Of a DNA stretch of 64,000 nucleotides, positions 47,503 through 54,702 are shown piece by piece. Position 1 is the stretch's first letter. Each line of letters begins with the position of its first letter. The notes below the pieces were generated by a model. That model did not search any database, had not been told where the DNA came from, and saw nothing but the letters and a program-made list of their open reading frames with translations. The stretch is from positions 62,001 to 126,000 of the forward strand of contig CAYHGP010000001.1 in assembly GCA_964356195.1 (NCBI GenBank), read 5' to 3'. The position numbers were made by a program, and so were the translations under genes. This DNA comes from 2-02-FULL-48-14 sp964356195 (GTDB taxonomy: Bacteria; Patescibacteriota; Gracilibacteria; UBA1369; 2-02-FULL-48-14).

Positions 47503-47962
47503 ATGAACGAAACAGGACGAAATCTTGCGCAAATGCTGAAGGGAGGCGTGATTATGGATGTCACGAATGCCGAACAAGCTAAAATCGCGGAAGCCGCAGG
47601 AGCTTGCGCCGTGATGGCTCTTGAACGTGTGCCTTCGGATATTCGTCGAGATGGAGGTGTGGCGCGCATGAGCGACCCGGCGATGATCAAAGAAATTCAG
47701 GCGGCGGTGACCATTCCCGTGATGGCGAAAATACGTATTGGGCACACGGTTGAAGCACAAATTNNNNNNNNNNNNNNNNNNNNNNNNNNNNNNNNNNNNN
47801 NNNNNNNNNNNNNNNNNNNNNNNNNNNNNNNNNNNNNNNNNNNNNNNNNNNNNNNNNNNNNNNCCGAAAAAGCTAGCGGAAATTTCTGAGGGCTTGGGCG
47901 CAGCGATGCCCGGGTTGGAGATTGATGAGAGCCTGGTGAAGATGCAGGAGAGGGGGAACTAA
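47503..47962 (+). CDS. pdxS: Pyridoxal 5-phosphate synthase lyase subunit PdxS, interrupted by an assembly gap
   Basis: Two separate pieces are visible. Residues 1-87 (GGVIMDVTNAEQAKIAEAAGACAVMALERVPSDIRRDGGVARM, written here only as landmarks VTNAEQA, ALERVPSD and DGGVARM) match the PdxS N-terminus. After the gap, KKLAEISEGLGAAMPGLEIDESLVKMQERGN matches its C-terminus, with MQERG diagnostic. The two pieces are in different frames across the 100 N, and ~290 residues are expected, so the gap hides roughly 500 bp. The active Lys segments are in the gap. PdxS makes PLP from ribose 5-phosphate, glyceraldehyde 3-phosphate and ammonia supplied by PdxT. Confidence 0.92.
47764..47863. other. Assembly gap of 100 N inside pdxS
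   Basis: Exactly 100 N. The frame shift and the missing residues of pdxS across it show that the length is a placeholder and not the true distance. Confidence 0.99.
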
Positions 47963-48047
47963 AGTCTGCACGTGCATGGTTTGTGCCTCGATGAATGGCT
48001 GAAGAAAGCCATTTTGGTTTTGAAAGTTCCTAGGATATACTTGCTCT

Positions 48048-48542
48048 ATGATTGGAGTTTTAGCCCTACAAGGTGGATTCGCGGAGCATGAGCAGATTTT
48101 GGATCAGCTGGGTTTGGAGCATAAACAGGTGCGGAGTTTGAAGGACACAGAGGGTCTGACTGGTTTTATTATTCCCGGCGGCGAAAGTACGGTCATGGAT
48201 TTGTTCATGAAAAAGTACGGACTCGATGAGTGGTTAAAGGTGCATGCGGCGGATTTGAAAATCTATGGGACGTGCGCTGGGCTGATTTTGCTCGAGCGGT
48301 ACGGGCTCCTTGATGTGGATGTGGAACGGAATGCGTACGGAAGGCAGAGTGCGAGTTTTACACGGAAAGGCGGACACTTTATTCGGGCGCCGAAAATCAC
48401 TCGGGTGGGAAAGGCGGTGGAGGTTTTGGAGCAGGAAGCAGGCTCGGCCGTTTTAGTGCGCCAGGGAAATGTGTGGGGAAGCTCTTTCCACCCCGAACTT
48501 GCGGGCGAAACTGCGCTTCACTCCCGAATTTTTTCGTGTTAG
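48048..48542 (+). CDS. pdxT: Pyridoxal 5-phosphate synthase glutaminase subunit PdxT
   Basis: 164 aa. IGVLALQGGFAEHEQIL is the family start, FIIPGGESTVMDLFM contacts the glutaminase site, GTCAGLILL contains the catalytic Cys, and SSFHPELAGETALH the catalytic His and Glu. It is somewhat shorter than typical PdxT (~190); the loss appears in the middle and at the C-terminus. It hydrolyses glutamine and passes ammonia to PdxS. It starts 85 bp after pdxS. Confidence 0.93.
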   Translation: MIGVLALQGGFAEHEQILDQLGLEHKQVRSLKDTEGLTGFIIPGGESTVMDLFMKKYGLDEWLKVHAADLKIYGTCAGLILLERYGLLDVDVERNAYGRQSASFTRKGGHFIRAPKITRVGKAVEVLEQEAGSAVLVRQGNVWGSSFHPELAGETALHSRIFSC

Positions 48543-48567
48543 GCTTCGGTCGACTTTACAACAAATT

Positions 48568-49986
48568 ATGAATCCTCGACGCACCCTTTTCTACGGACTT
48601 TTATTGAGCGCTATTTCACTCGCTTCTTGTGGAGGCAGTGCGGATATGAGCGCGCACTACAGTGACTCCGGCCTCATCCCCGAGGCTTACATTCCCGCCG
48701 ATGTGGGAATGCTTGCTTCTTATTCTTCCCGGGATGATGAACAATTCGCTTTTATTCAAAGCATCGAGAAAAACTTAGGAGACACGGACCGTGTTTCCCG
48801 CACTGCTTCCGAGACTTTGGACTCCCAGTTCGGGGAAGTGGGACTCGATTTTGAACGCGACCTTCAGCCGGCTTTTGGGGATCAGTTCCGCATGGTTTAT
48901 GCTGTGCGAGCGGGCACCGAGACTCCTGAAACCTTTACCGTGGTGACGCTGGAAGATCCCGAGCAAATGAAAACCGTTTTGGACACTTTGGTGGAGGCCG
49001 AGCAACTTTCTTACAAAAAACTCAGTGACATCGACGCTTATGTGGACGAAGAGGCCCAGGTTTATGTGACGATTAACGAGGACCTTTTGTTCATGGCCAC
49101 GACTCCCGAAGACCTTGTAGGCATGGTGCAACAGGATGAAGGGGAGAGTTTGTGGAATGCGGACCTCTACCAAGACACTCTCGACGAGCTTGGGTCCAAC
49201 CAGGTTTTCTATGGGATTCTTTACCCTGCTTTGTACACCGGGGACGTTGGTTTGACGGCGGGTTTCTCGCTCAGCGATATTCCTTCCGTGGTGGACCAGC
49301 AGGTGATGGTGGTTCGAGCTGCTGAAAATGGGTTCAGTTTTGATGCATGGGTGAATGCCAACGAGGATCAGGCAGATGAAGCCGGCATTTCTTTTGATGC
49401 CGTTCCTCGATCGGAACCGTATCTCTTTGAAGAAGTCCCTTCGGAAGGTTTAATGGCTTACTTTGAATCGTTCGGGCTTCAACAAACTTTTGCAGAAGCG
49501 GACAAGCTCGGGGATGACACGTCTACTTTGGACACTCTCCGTGAAGGTGTGCGCAGCTACTTTGGTATGGATTTTGATGCGGATATTATGAGCTTTCTCG
49601 ATAAAGGTTACGCCATTGTCCTCCAGAAAAACGGAGAAGGCGTGTTCCCGGGCATTACTTTCTATGTGGACATTAGTTCCAATACGGAAGGAGCTCAGAC
49701 TTTTGTGGACAAGATGGATGGACAGCTCACGGGTCTCATTACAGCTTTGGGCATGACACTGCCAGGCGTTGTGTCTAAGGATACGGTTACTTGGGGAGGG
49801 GAAACGTTCAGTCGCGTCAGNNNNNNNNNNNNNNNNNNNNNNNNNNNNNNNNNNNNNNNNNNNNNNNNNNNNNNNNNNNNNNNNNNNNNNNNNNNNNNNN
49901 NNNNNNNNNNNNNNNNNNNNATGGCCATGAGTGAAACCAAGGCTTATGAAAGTCACTTTGGTGGCTTCTTGATGCTTGCTGACTGA
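48568..49986 (+). CDS. DUF3352-like lipoprotein, interrupted by an assembly gap
   Basis: At least 472 aa from ATG 48568, read through 100 N (49821-49920) in what happens to be one frame. LLLSAISLASCGGS is a lipobox (LASC). The mature protein repeats the DUF3352 style: AYIPADVGMLASY, a disordered acidic start, then alternating helix/strand units (VTLEDPEQMKTVLDTLVE, LLFMATTPEDLVGMVQ, FYVDISSNTEGAQTFVDKM). Outer-face membrane anchoring is likely; no enzymatic motif. Its stop shares one base with the ATG of the first glycosyltransferase. Confidence 0.75.
   Translation: MNPRRTLFYGLLLSAISLASCGGSADMSAHYSDSGLIPEAYIPADVGMLASYSSRDDEQFAFIQSIEKNLGDTDRVSRTASETLDSQFGEVGLDFERDLQPAFGDQFRMVYAVRAGTETPETFTVVTLEDPEQMKTVLDTLVEAEQLSYKKLSDIDAYVDEEAQVYVTINEDLLFMATTPEDLVGMVQQDEGESLWNADLYQDTLDELGSNQVFYGILYPALYTGDVGLTAGFSLSDIPSVVDQQVMVVRAAENGFSFDAWVNANEDQADEAGISFDAVPRSEPYLFEEVPSEGLMAYFESFGLQQTFAEADKLGDDTSTLDTLREGVRSYFGMDFDADIMSFLDKGYAIVLQKNGEGVFPGITFYVDISSNTEGAQTFVDKMDGQLTGLITALGMTLPGVVSKDTVTWGGETFSRVXXXXXXXXXXXXXXXXXXXXXXXXXXXXXXXXXXMAMSETKAYESHFGGFLMLAD
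49821..49920. other. Assembly gap of 100 N inside the DUF3352-like gene
   Basis: Exactly 100 N. The reading frame is preserved on both sides, which may be chance because the N-run looks like a fixed-size placeholder. Confidence 0.99.
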
Positions 49987-50987
49987 TGCATAAAGTTCTT
50001 ATTGGTCTCAACACGTTCAACGATCTTCACTTCCTGAAGGACAGCCTTCCGGCGCTTGAAGAATTGCGTGAAAACTTGCCTGCCGATGTGGTGATTTTGG
50101 ACACCGCTTGGAACGACGAGATTCGTGAGTTTGTGCGGAAAAATTATCCGCATTTTAAGTACACGCGTCACAAGGACGGGAACATCGGTTACGGGCGTTC
50201 TTATACGGAAATACTCAAGGAAGCTCCTGGACACAAGTACTTTTTGGTGGTGACGAGTGATGTGATTCTTGACCCGGCCGTGGTGAAGCTTTTTGTGCAG
50301 CGGATGGAGGAGGATTCCGAAATCGCGATGTGTGCGGGGAAGCTGTACCACTGGGACGCGGAGCAGCATCGTAAAACAAACGTCATTGATTCTTTTGGAA
50401 TTGTGGCCGAAAAACGGCATCACTTTTTTGATCGGGGGCATGGGGAAATGGATCACGGGCAGTACGATGACACCTTGGGTGACGCGTTTGGAATTTCCGG
50501 CGCTGTGTTCTTGCTTCGCAGTAGTGTAGTGGAGAAATTGGGCGAACTCTTCGACCCCAAAATGTGGATGTATAAGGAAGATATTGATCTGGCGTACCGC
50601 CTGCGTTGGCTCGACGAAAAAATCGAAATTTTTCCGGAAGTGTGGGCCTGGCACGCGCGCACCGTGGCCAACAAAGAAGGTCATTCGCTGCGCGCCCTCA
50701 GTAAAGCGGATCAAACAAAACGGGACTACGGACGTCTGCACTCGTACAAAAATCATTTCCTACTTTTGAAAAATAATTTCACGTGGCGCTATGGACTTGG
50801 AGTTTGCTTGCGCGTGATTTTTTATGAGATTTTGAAAGGCGGGTATATGTTGCTACGTCATCCCAAAGTGTTTTTTGCAGGCTTGAAAACCTTGCTTTTC
50901 GTTCCCGGCAAGCGTAGTTCTAGGATCGCATCGGTAAAAAAAATGCTCAGTTACTTCGAGCAGGGCGCTAGCCCCACTAAAAGATGA
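49986..50987 (+). CDS. Family 2 glycosyltransferase (rhamnosyltransferase-like)
   Basis: 333 aa. KVLIGLNTFNDLHFLKDSLPAL is a GT-A start, GYGRSYTEIL plus VVTSDVILDP the donor/metal region (Asp in SDV), and GISGAVFLLRSSVVEKLG with MYKEDIDLAYRLRW the acceptor/catalytic ED motif (EDIDLAYR) of WbbL-like enzymes. One hydrophobic segment near residue ~270 (GVCLRVIFYEIL) may associate with the membrane. It probably elongates a lipid-linked glycan with its partner, whose start overlaps its stop by 4 bp (ATGA). Confidence 0.88.
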   Translation: MHKVLIGLNTFNDLHFLKDSLPALEELRENLPADVVILDTAWNDEIREFVRKNYPHFKYTRHKDGNIGYGRSYTEILKEAPGHKYFLVVTSDVILDPAVVKLFVQRMEEDSEIAMCAGKLYHWDAEQHRKTNVIDSFGIVAEKRHHFFDRGHGEMDHGQYDDTLGDAFGISGAVFLLRSSVVEKLGELFDPKMWMYKEDIDLAYRLRWLDEKIEIFPEVWAWHARTVANKEGHSLRALSKADQTKRDYGRLHSYKNHFLLLKNNFTWRYGLGVCLRVIFYEILKGGYMLLRHPKVFFAGLKTLLFVPGKRSSRIASVKKMLSYFEQGASPTKR

Positions 50988-51802
50988 TCCTCTCAATTAT
51001 TATTTTACACCACGGAAGCCCCCGCGAAGTCACGGCTAATCTTCAGGCATTGAAGGAGGCTTGGCTACCCGAAAAAACCGAGGTTTTTGTCATCAACAAT
51101 GGGCAAAAGGGAGACAATGCAAAAATCCCTTTCGATAAAAATCCAAAGTTTGATTTGCGCTATTTCGAGATTGAAAACCGCGGCTACCCTCAGGGGAATA
51201 ACTTCGGTCTCAAACAGGCGACCGGGAAGTTTTTGTGCATTTTGAATCCTGATATTCAAGTTGATAAAAATACCTTTAAAGTTTTGCTCGATTATTTGAA
51301 GGCCCATCCTCGTGTTGGAATTGCAGCACCGCGACTGCGTTACGGCGATGATTCCATTCAAGACAATTACCGTAAATTCCCGCGCGCTTTCGACCTATTT
51401 GTGAAGCGCACTTTGCTTCGTAAGATTTTCCAAAAACGAATGCGCCGCTACCTTATGTGGGACAAAGATCCCTACGAATCCGAGGCGGTGGATTGGCTCA
51501 CCGGAGCTTTTCAAGTTTTTACGCGCAAGGCTTGGGATGCGCTGAAGCCCAATGATGAACGATATTTTCTCTTCATGTCCGATGTGGATGTTTGCCGCAA
51601 AGCCTGGTCCAAAGGTTTTGAAGTGCATTTTGTGGGGGAGACCGAAGCCTTTCATAATGACGAGCGCCTTTCCTCCGGCGGCATTCTGGCTTTCTTCAAA
51701 AAACGCACTTTGCGCCTTCACGTGAGGGACGCGGTGAAGTACTACTTGAAGTACCTTTTCAAAGCCATTCCTAAAAAATCTCCATCGGGGAGTTTGCGTT
51801 AA
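50984..51802 (+). CDS. Family 2 glycosyltransferase
   Basis: 272 aa. LSIIILHHGSPREVTANLQALKE starts a GT-A fold. ENRGYPQGNNFGLKQATGKFLCILNPDIQVDKNT holds the ExRGYxxGxN and NPDI metal motifs, and WLTGAFQVFTRKAWDAL with FLFMSDVDVCRKAWSKGF the catalytic region (SDVDVCRK for the usual EDxDLxxR). It is translationally coupled to the preceding glycosyltransferase. tRNA-Trp follows 29 bp later. Confidence 0.9.
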   Translation: MILSIIILHHGSPREVTANLQALKEAWLPEKTEVFVINNGQKGDNAKIPFDKNPKFDLRYFEIENRGYPQGNNFGLKQATGKFLCILNPDIQVDKNTFKVLLDYLKAHPRVGIAAPRLRYGDDSIQDNYRKFPRAFDLFVKRTLLRKIFQKRMRRYLMWDKDPYESEAVDWLTGAFQVFTRKAWDALKPNDERYFLFMSDVDVCRKAWSKGFEVHFVGETEAFHNDERLSSGGILAFFKKRTLRLHVRDAVKYYLKYLFKAIPKKSPSGSLR

Positions 51803-51831
51803 GGGAAGCTTTTGCTACAATGCTCGGGCTT

Positions 51832-51905
51832 AGGCCTTTCGTATAGTGGTAGTACAACGGTCTCCAAAACCGTTAGCGTGGGTTCGATTCCCTCAGGGCC
51901 TGCCA
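51832..51905 (+). tRNA. tRNA-Trp (CCA)
   Basis: 74 nt with encoded CCA. Acceptor AGGCCTT pairs with AGGGCCT (one G-U). The D-arm is GTATAGTGGTAGTAC. The anticodon stem ACGGT/ACCGT has loop CTCCAAA, giving anticodon CCA. The T-arm contains GGGTTCGATTCCC, and the discriminator is G. A CCA anticodon reads only UGG, consistent with UGA being a stop. Confidence 0.95.
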
Positions 51906-51908
51906 TTT

Positions 51909-51924
51909 AACCTGTTAACAGGTT
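51909..51924. repeat. Perfect 16-bp palindrome after tRNA-Trp
   Basis: AACCTGTTAACAGGTT lies 3 bp after the tRNA CCA and is followed by GGAGTTTTG. It could be the tRNA terminator stem or a protein-binding site. A further T-arm-like fragment, GAGTTCGATTCC, lies at about 51967-51978. Confidence 0.6.
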
Positions 51925-51988
51925 GGAGTTTTGTGGTGTGGTTTCGGCGAGTTTAACCTGATGAGTGAGTTCGATTCCTGTTGGCATC

Positions 51989-52016
51989 TTGTGTACTCAA
52001 AATTTTGTGGTATTAT
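51989..52016 (+). promoter_or_regulatory. Possible promoter of the 96-aa hypothetical gene
   Basis: TTGTGT (51989-51994), a 16-bp spacer and TATTAT (52011-52016), 34 nt before ATG 52050. Confidence 0.35.
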
Positions 52017-52049
52017 ATCCACAATTGTATTCACCTGATTTCTAATGAA

Positions 52050-52340
52050 ATGAGAAGGAAAAATGATTATTTGCGTTTAGTTCCGCCCACTGATGAAGCA
52101 CCCAGTACTAGCGGTAGCTCTCAAGAAGCATGGGTGGACCGTTTAGGTGCTGGGGAAATTGGACGGCCAGGTCCAGATGCAGGTTTATTAAGAGAAATGG
52201 CTGCATTTGCAACGCTAGGTTTGCATGTTGTTGGCGATAGGTCTAATACAGTTGTGGAGGAGAAAGGCTGCTCCTCTATCATCTTTCATCCAATTGACAC
52301 GTCTATCACGATTCATCCAATTGACAAGTCTGGTGCATAA
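52050..52340 (+). CDS. Hypothetical protein, 96 aa
   Basis: ATG 52050; the frame extends upstream, but that part contains the promoter. MRRKNDYLRLVPPTDEAP begins a hydrophilic, Ser/Gly/Pro-rich protein without signal or membrane segment. The end carries a short internal repeat, FHPIDTSITIHPIDKSG. No recognised family. It lies between tRNA-Trp and the propeller lipoprotein, in a looser region than the rest, and could be a lineage-specific or mobile cargo gene. Confidence 0.45.
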   Translation: MRRKNDYLRLVPPTDEAPSTSGSSQEAWVDRLGAGEIGRPGPDAGLLREMAAFATLGLHVVGDRSNTVVEEKGCSSIIFHPIDTSITIHPIDKSGA

Positions 52341-52382
52341 AATCCGTTCGAACTAGTTCTACGCTGGCCTGCCAATTCAGTA

Positions 52383-53360
52383 TCAGGGAATCAAAGTCGA
52401 ATAGGCCATGAAGTAAGTTCCGTCACTCAATTGAACAATGTCCGGGTCGCCCACATAGCTCGATTCAAAGCCTGAACTTTCGTCCAGCAAAAGGCGGAAG
52501 CCTTCTTCAAGTTCCCATTCGGTTCCGTCTTCACTAAAGTAGGAGCGAATGCCTTCACTTTGATCGCTAAAAACATAGAGGCGATATCCGTTTTCAAACG
52601 GGGTTACATTCCCTTGGAAGTAAACGTTTTTTCCGTCGTTGAACAGGAGGGTGTCTTTCAGTTCAAAAGATTCTCCATCTTGAGAGGTGGCGTGCCACGT
52701 TGTTCCCGCTTCTGTTCCATCTTCTGCCCCCAAAATACCCAGGCTGGCGAGTGAAAGGAGTTGCCATCCATCCACTGTTTTGTAAGCGGCGGCGACTCCT
52801 GCATTTCCGGTTTCCGGCTTAAAGGCTATTCCTTTGTAAGTGAAATTAATTCCGTCCGTGCTTTCCCCGTGTAAAATGTAAGTTTTGCCATTGTCTCGAG
52901 TGCTTCCGTAGAGTTGAAATATGCCGTTGTCGTATACAACATTGGGATCAGAAACGTCTCCACGATTGGGGAAACCCTCGAAGTTCATGAATTTGAAAGT
53001 CCAGGTGGCACCATTGTCATCGGAAATCGCCATGGCCGGTAAATTCTCTTTGTCACCCACGGTCCAGGCATAGTAGTAGAGAAACAAACGTCCGTTTTCA
53101 TCCACGGCCAAATCGGCCACGTCCGCTTGATCGGTAATCACTTCATTGGTTTTAGTCCAAGTGAGTCCGTCTTCCGAGTAGGCTCCCATCAGGCGTCGGG
53201 CCCAAGGTCCTTCAATGCCCTCGTGATCTCCGGCTCCAATGGGGGGAGTGAAGTCTGCCGTGAGAGAACTTGTTGCAAGTGGCGTCTCCGGTGTTTGGCA
53301 GGCACTCAGAATTACAAATGCAAAAGTAAGAAGTAAGGTTTTTTTGGCGGCGTTTGTCAT
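52383..53360 (-). CDS. BNR/sialidase-like beta-propeller lipoprotein
   Basis: 325 aa. TLLLTFAFVILSACQT is a lipoprotein signal (lipobox LSAC, Cys21). The mature protein holds repeated Asp-box-like turns: YSEDGLTWTK, ISDDNGATWTF, ESTDGINFTY, SEDGTEWEL. These indicate a sialidase/GH43-type propeller of about five blades. DVSDPNVVYDNGIFQLYGS and VGDPDIVQLSDGTYFMAYS are the DP-motif strands seen in GH43/GH32 clan propellers. Extracellular glycan binding or cleavage is plausible; catalytic residues cannot be assigned. Confidence 0.8.
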   Translation of the reverse strand: MTNAAKKTLLLTFAFVILSACQTPETPLATSSLTADFTPPIGAGDHEGIEGPWARRLMGAYSEDGLTWTKTNEVITDQADVADLAVDENGRLFLYYYAWTVGDKENLPAMAISDDNGATWTFKFMNFEGFPNRGDVSDPNVVYDNGIFQLYGSTRDNGKTYILHGESTDGINFTYKGIAFKPETGNAGVAAAYKTVDGWQLLSLASLGILGAEDGTEAGTTWHATSQDGESFELKDTLLFNDGKNVYFQGNVTPFENGYRLYVFSDQSEGIRSYFSEDGTEWELEEGFRLLLDESSGFESSYVGDPDIVQLSDGTYFMAYSTLIP

Positions 53361-53428
53361 GGGGTAGAGGCTAGGATGTAAATTGATTGCTCATGCGTTT
53401 CGCATGGGACAAACGTTCTTCCGCTTAA

Positions 53429-53503
53429 TTAGGCTAAGAGTACGCCGCCGGTGACAATGGCCGTTTGCCCGGAAAGATCGAGGAGTTGCGTGAGACTTTT
53501 CAT
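53429..53503 (-). pseudogene. Possible remnant of a short-chain dehydrogenase gene
   Basis: Minus strand from ATG 53503 reads MKSLTQLLDLSGQTAIVTGG and then VLLA-stop. The first 20 residues match the standard N-terminus of SDR oxidoreductases up to the TGGxxGIG cofactor loop, then the frame ends at once. No continuation was found in other frames before the propeller gene at 53360. It may be a degraded SDR start or a chance short peptide. The rest of 53361-53556 holds only a CATGCG-TTT-CGCATG inverted repeat (53392-53406). Confidence 0.35.
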
Positions 53504-53556
53504 GGATTTATTTTAGTCCCAATTTCTGTGCTAGTATAGGTAAACAAACATATTTT

Positions 53557-54687
53557 TTGAAAAAATATTTATTACTCATTGGCGCTCTTCTCAGCCTTTC
53601 TCAGGTGGCTCTCGTCAGCGCGTATTCAGACATAAGCGGCTATTTATTTGAAGACTCCATTCAAAGCTTGAGCGACGAAGGAATTCTTCACGGCTATACT
53701 GACGGGACTTTTAAACCGGATTCGAAAATCACCCGGGCGGAGTTTTTGAAAATGGTTTTGGGAGCGGCGGGACTTGAAACCGTGGGCGTGGATTGTTTTA
53801 GTGACGTTGGGGACGAATGGTATGCGCCTGCCATTTGCACGGCCAAAGAATCCGAGATTGTGGGCGGCTACAGTGATGGGACCTTTCTTCCCAATCAAGC
53901 GGTGAATTTAATTGAGGCCCTAAAGATTTTGGTGAATGTCTTTGAAGTTGCAACGGTGCAGGCCGAGGGAGGGGAATGGTACAGCGCGTCTTTGGAGACG
54001 ATAGCTGCGCTTAACTACATTCCTGCGACTCTCCATTATTATGTTGAGCCGATGACACGCGGGGAAGTGGCTGAATTGGTGTGGCGAGCAATGAACGAAA
54101 AAAAGGACGAAGAGGCTACGACGCTCGATGAATTTGTGGGGCCGCTTTGCAGCACATTTGAGGCTGAAAGCTATGAGGATGTGGACATGGAGCGAGTACG
54201 GGAGACCTGGCTTTCTTGGTACAACGAGGCGAGGGCGGGCCAGGGATTGGATCCGTATGTTTATAATGAACAACTCGATAGGACCGCTTTTATTTGGTCT
54301 GACGCCAGTCGTGCGAAAGGGTACATGGATCATAAGCGACCCGGAACAACGGCGTATTACGATTATTATGCTATTCAGTCTTGGTTTGAGGACCTCGGTC
54401 TGACTTTTGAAAATTGGAACGGGGTTACGTTTACGGAAAATATTGGTCACGGTCCATACTCATGCAATGATACCGATTGTACGGATGAACTTTTGGATGC
54501 CATCCAGTACAGTTTCGATTACTTCATCGGCGAAGAGGGAACGAGTTATACGGCGCATTACGACAGTATTATGAGTTCGTCCTTCCAGGAAATTGGTTTT
54601 GGAATTGTGGTGACGGACAGTGAGTATTATTTTACTGTTCATTACGCTACAAAAATCAACTCCGATCCGGAACCGTTTTGTGATTAA
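53557..54687 (+). CDS. SLH-anchored CAP (SCP/PR1) domain protein
   Basis: 376 aa from a TTG start at 53557; no ATG gives the full signal. Signal peptide: residues 1-22, KKYLLLIGALLSLSQVALVSA. N-terminal SLH repeats follow with the landmarks FKPDSKITRAEFLKMVLG, GTFLPNQAVNLIEALKILV and MTRGEVAELVWRAM. The CAP domain (residues ~200-370) has WLSWYNEARAGQGLDPY, ENIGHGPYSCND and HYDSIMSSSFQEIGFG, with the conserved His and Glu positions. The role of CAP domains in bacteria is not settled. TAGTAT (53532-53537) may be the -10. Confidence 0.88.
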   Translation: MKKYLLLIGALLSLSQVALVSAYSDISGYLFEDSIQSLSDEGILHGYTDGTFKPDSKITRAEFLKMVLGAAGLETVGVDCFSDVGDEWYAPAICTAKESEIVGGYSDGTFLPNQAVNLIEALKILVNVFEVATVQAEGGEWYSASLETIAALNYIPATLHYYVEPMTRGEVAELVWRAMNEKKDEEATTLDEFVGPLCSTFEAESYEDVDMERVRETWLSWYNEARAGQGLDPYVYNEQLDRTAFIWSDASRAKGYMDHKRPGTTAYYDYYAIQSWFEDLGLTFENWNGVTFTENIGHGPYSCNDTDCTDELLDAIQYSFDYFIGEEGTSYTAHYDSIMSSSFQEIGFGIVVTDSEYYFTVHYATKINSDPEPFCD

Positions 54688-54702
54688 TTTAACCTATTTT
54701 TT

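Noticed and set aside
49953..50756. 267-codon minus-strand open frame
   Set aside because: Antisense to the first glycosyltransferase, whose family motifs are clear; the antisense product has no recognisable feature.
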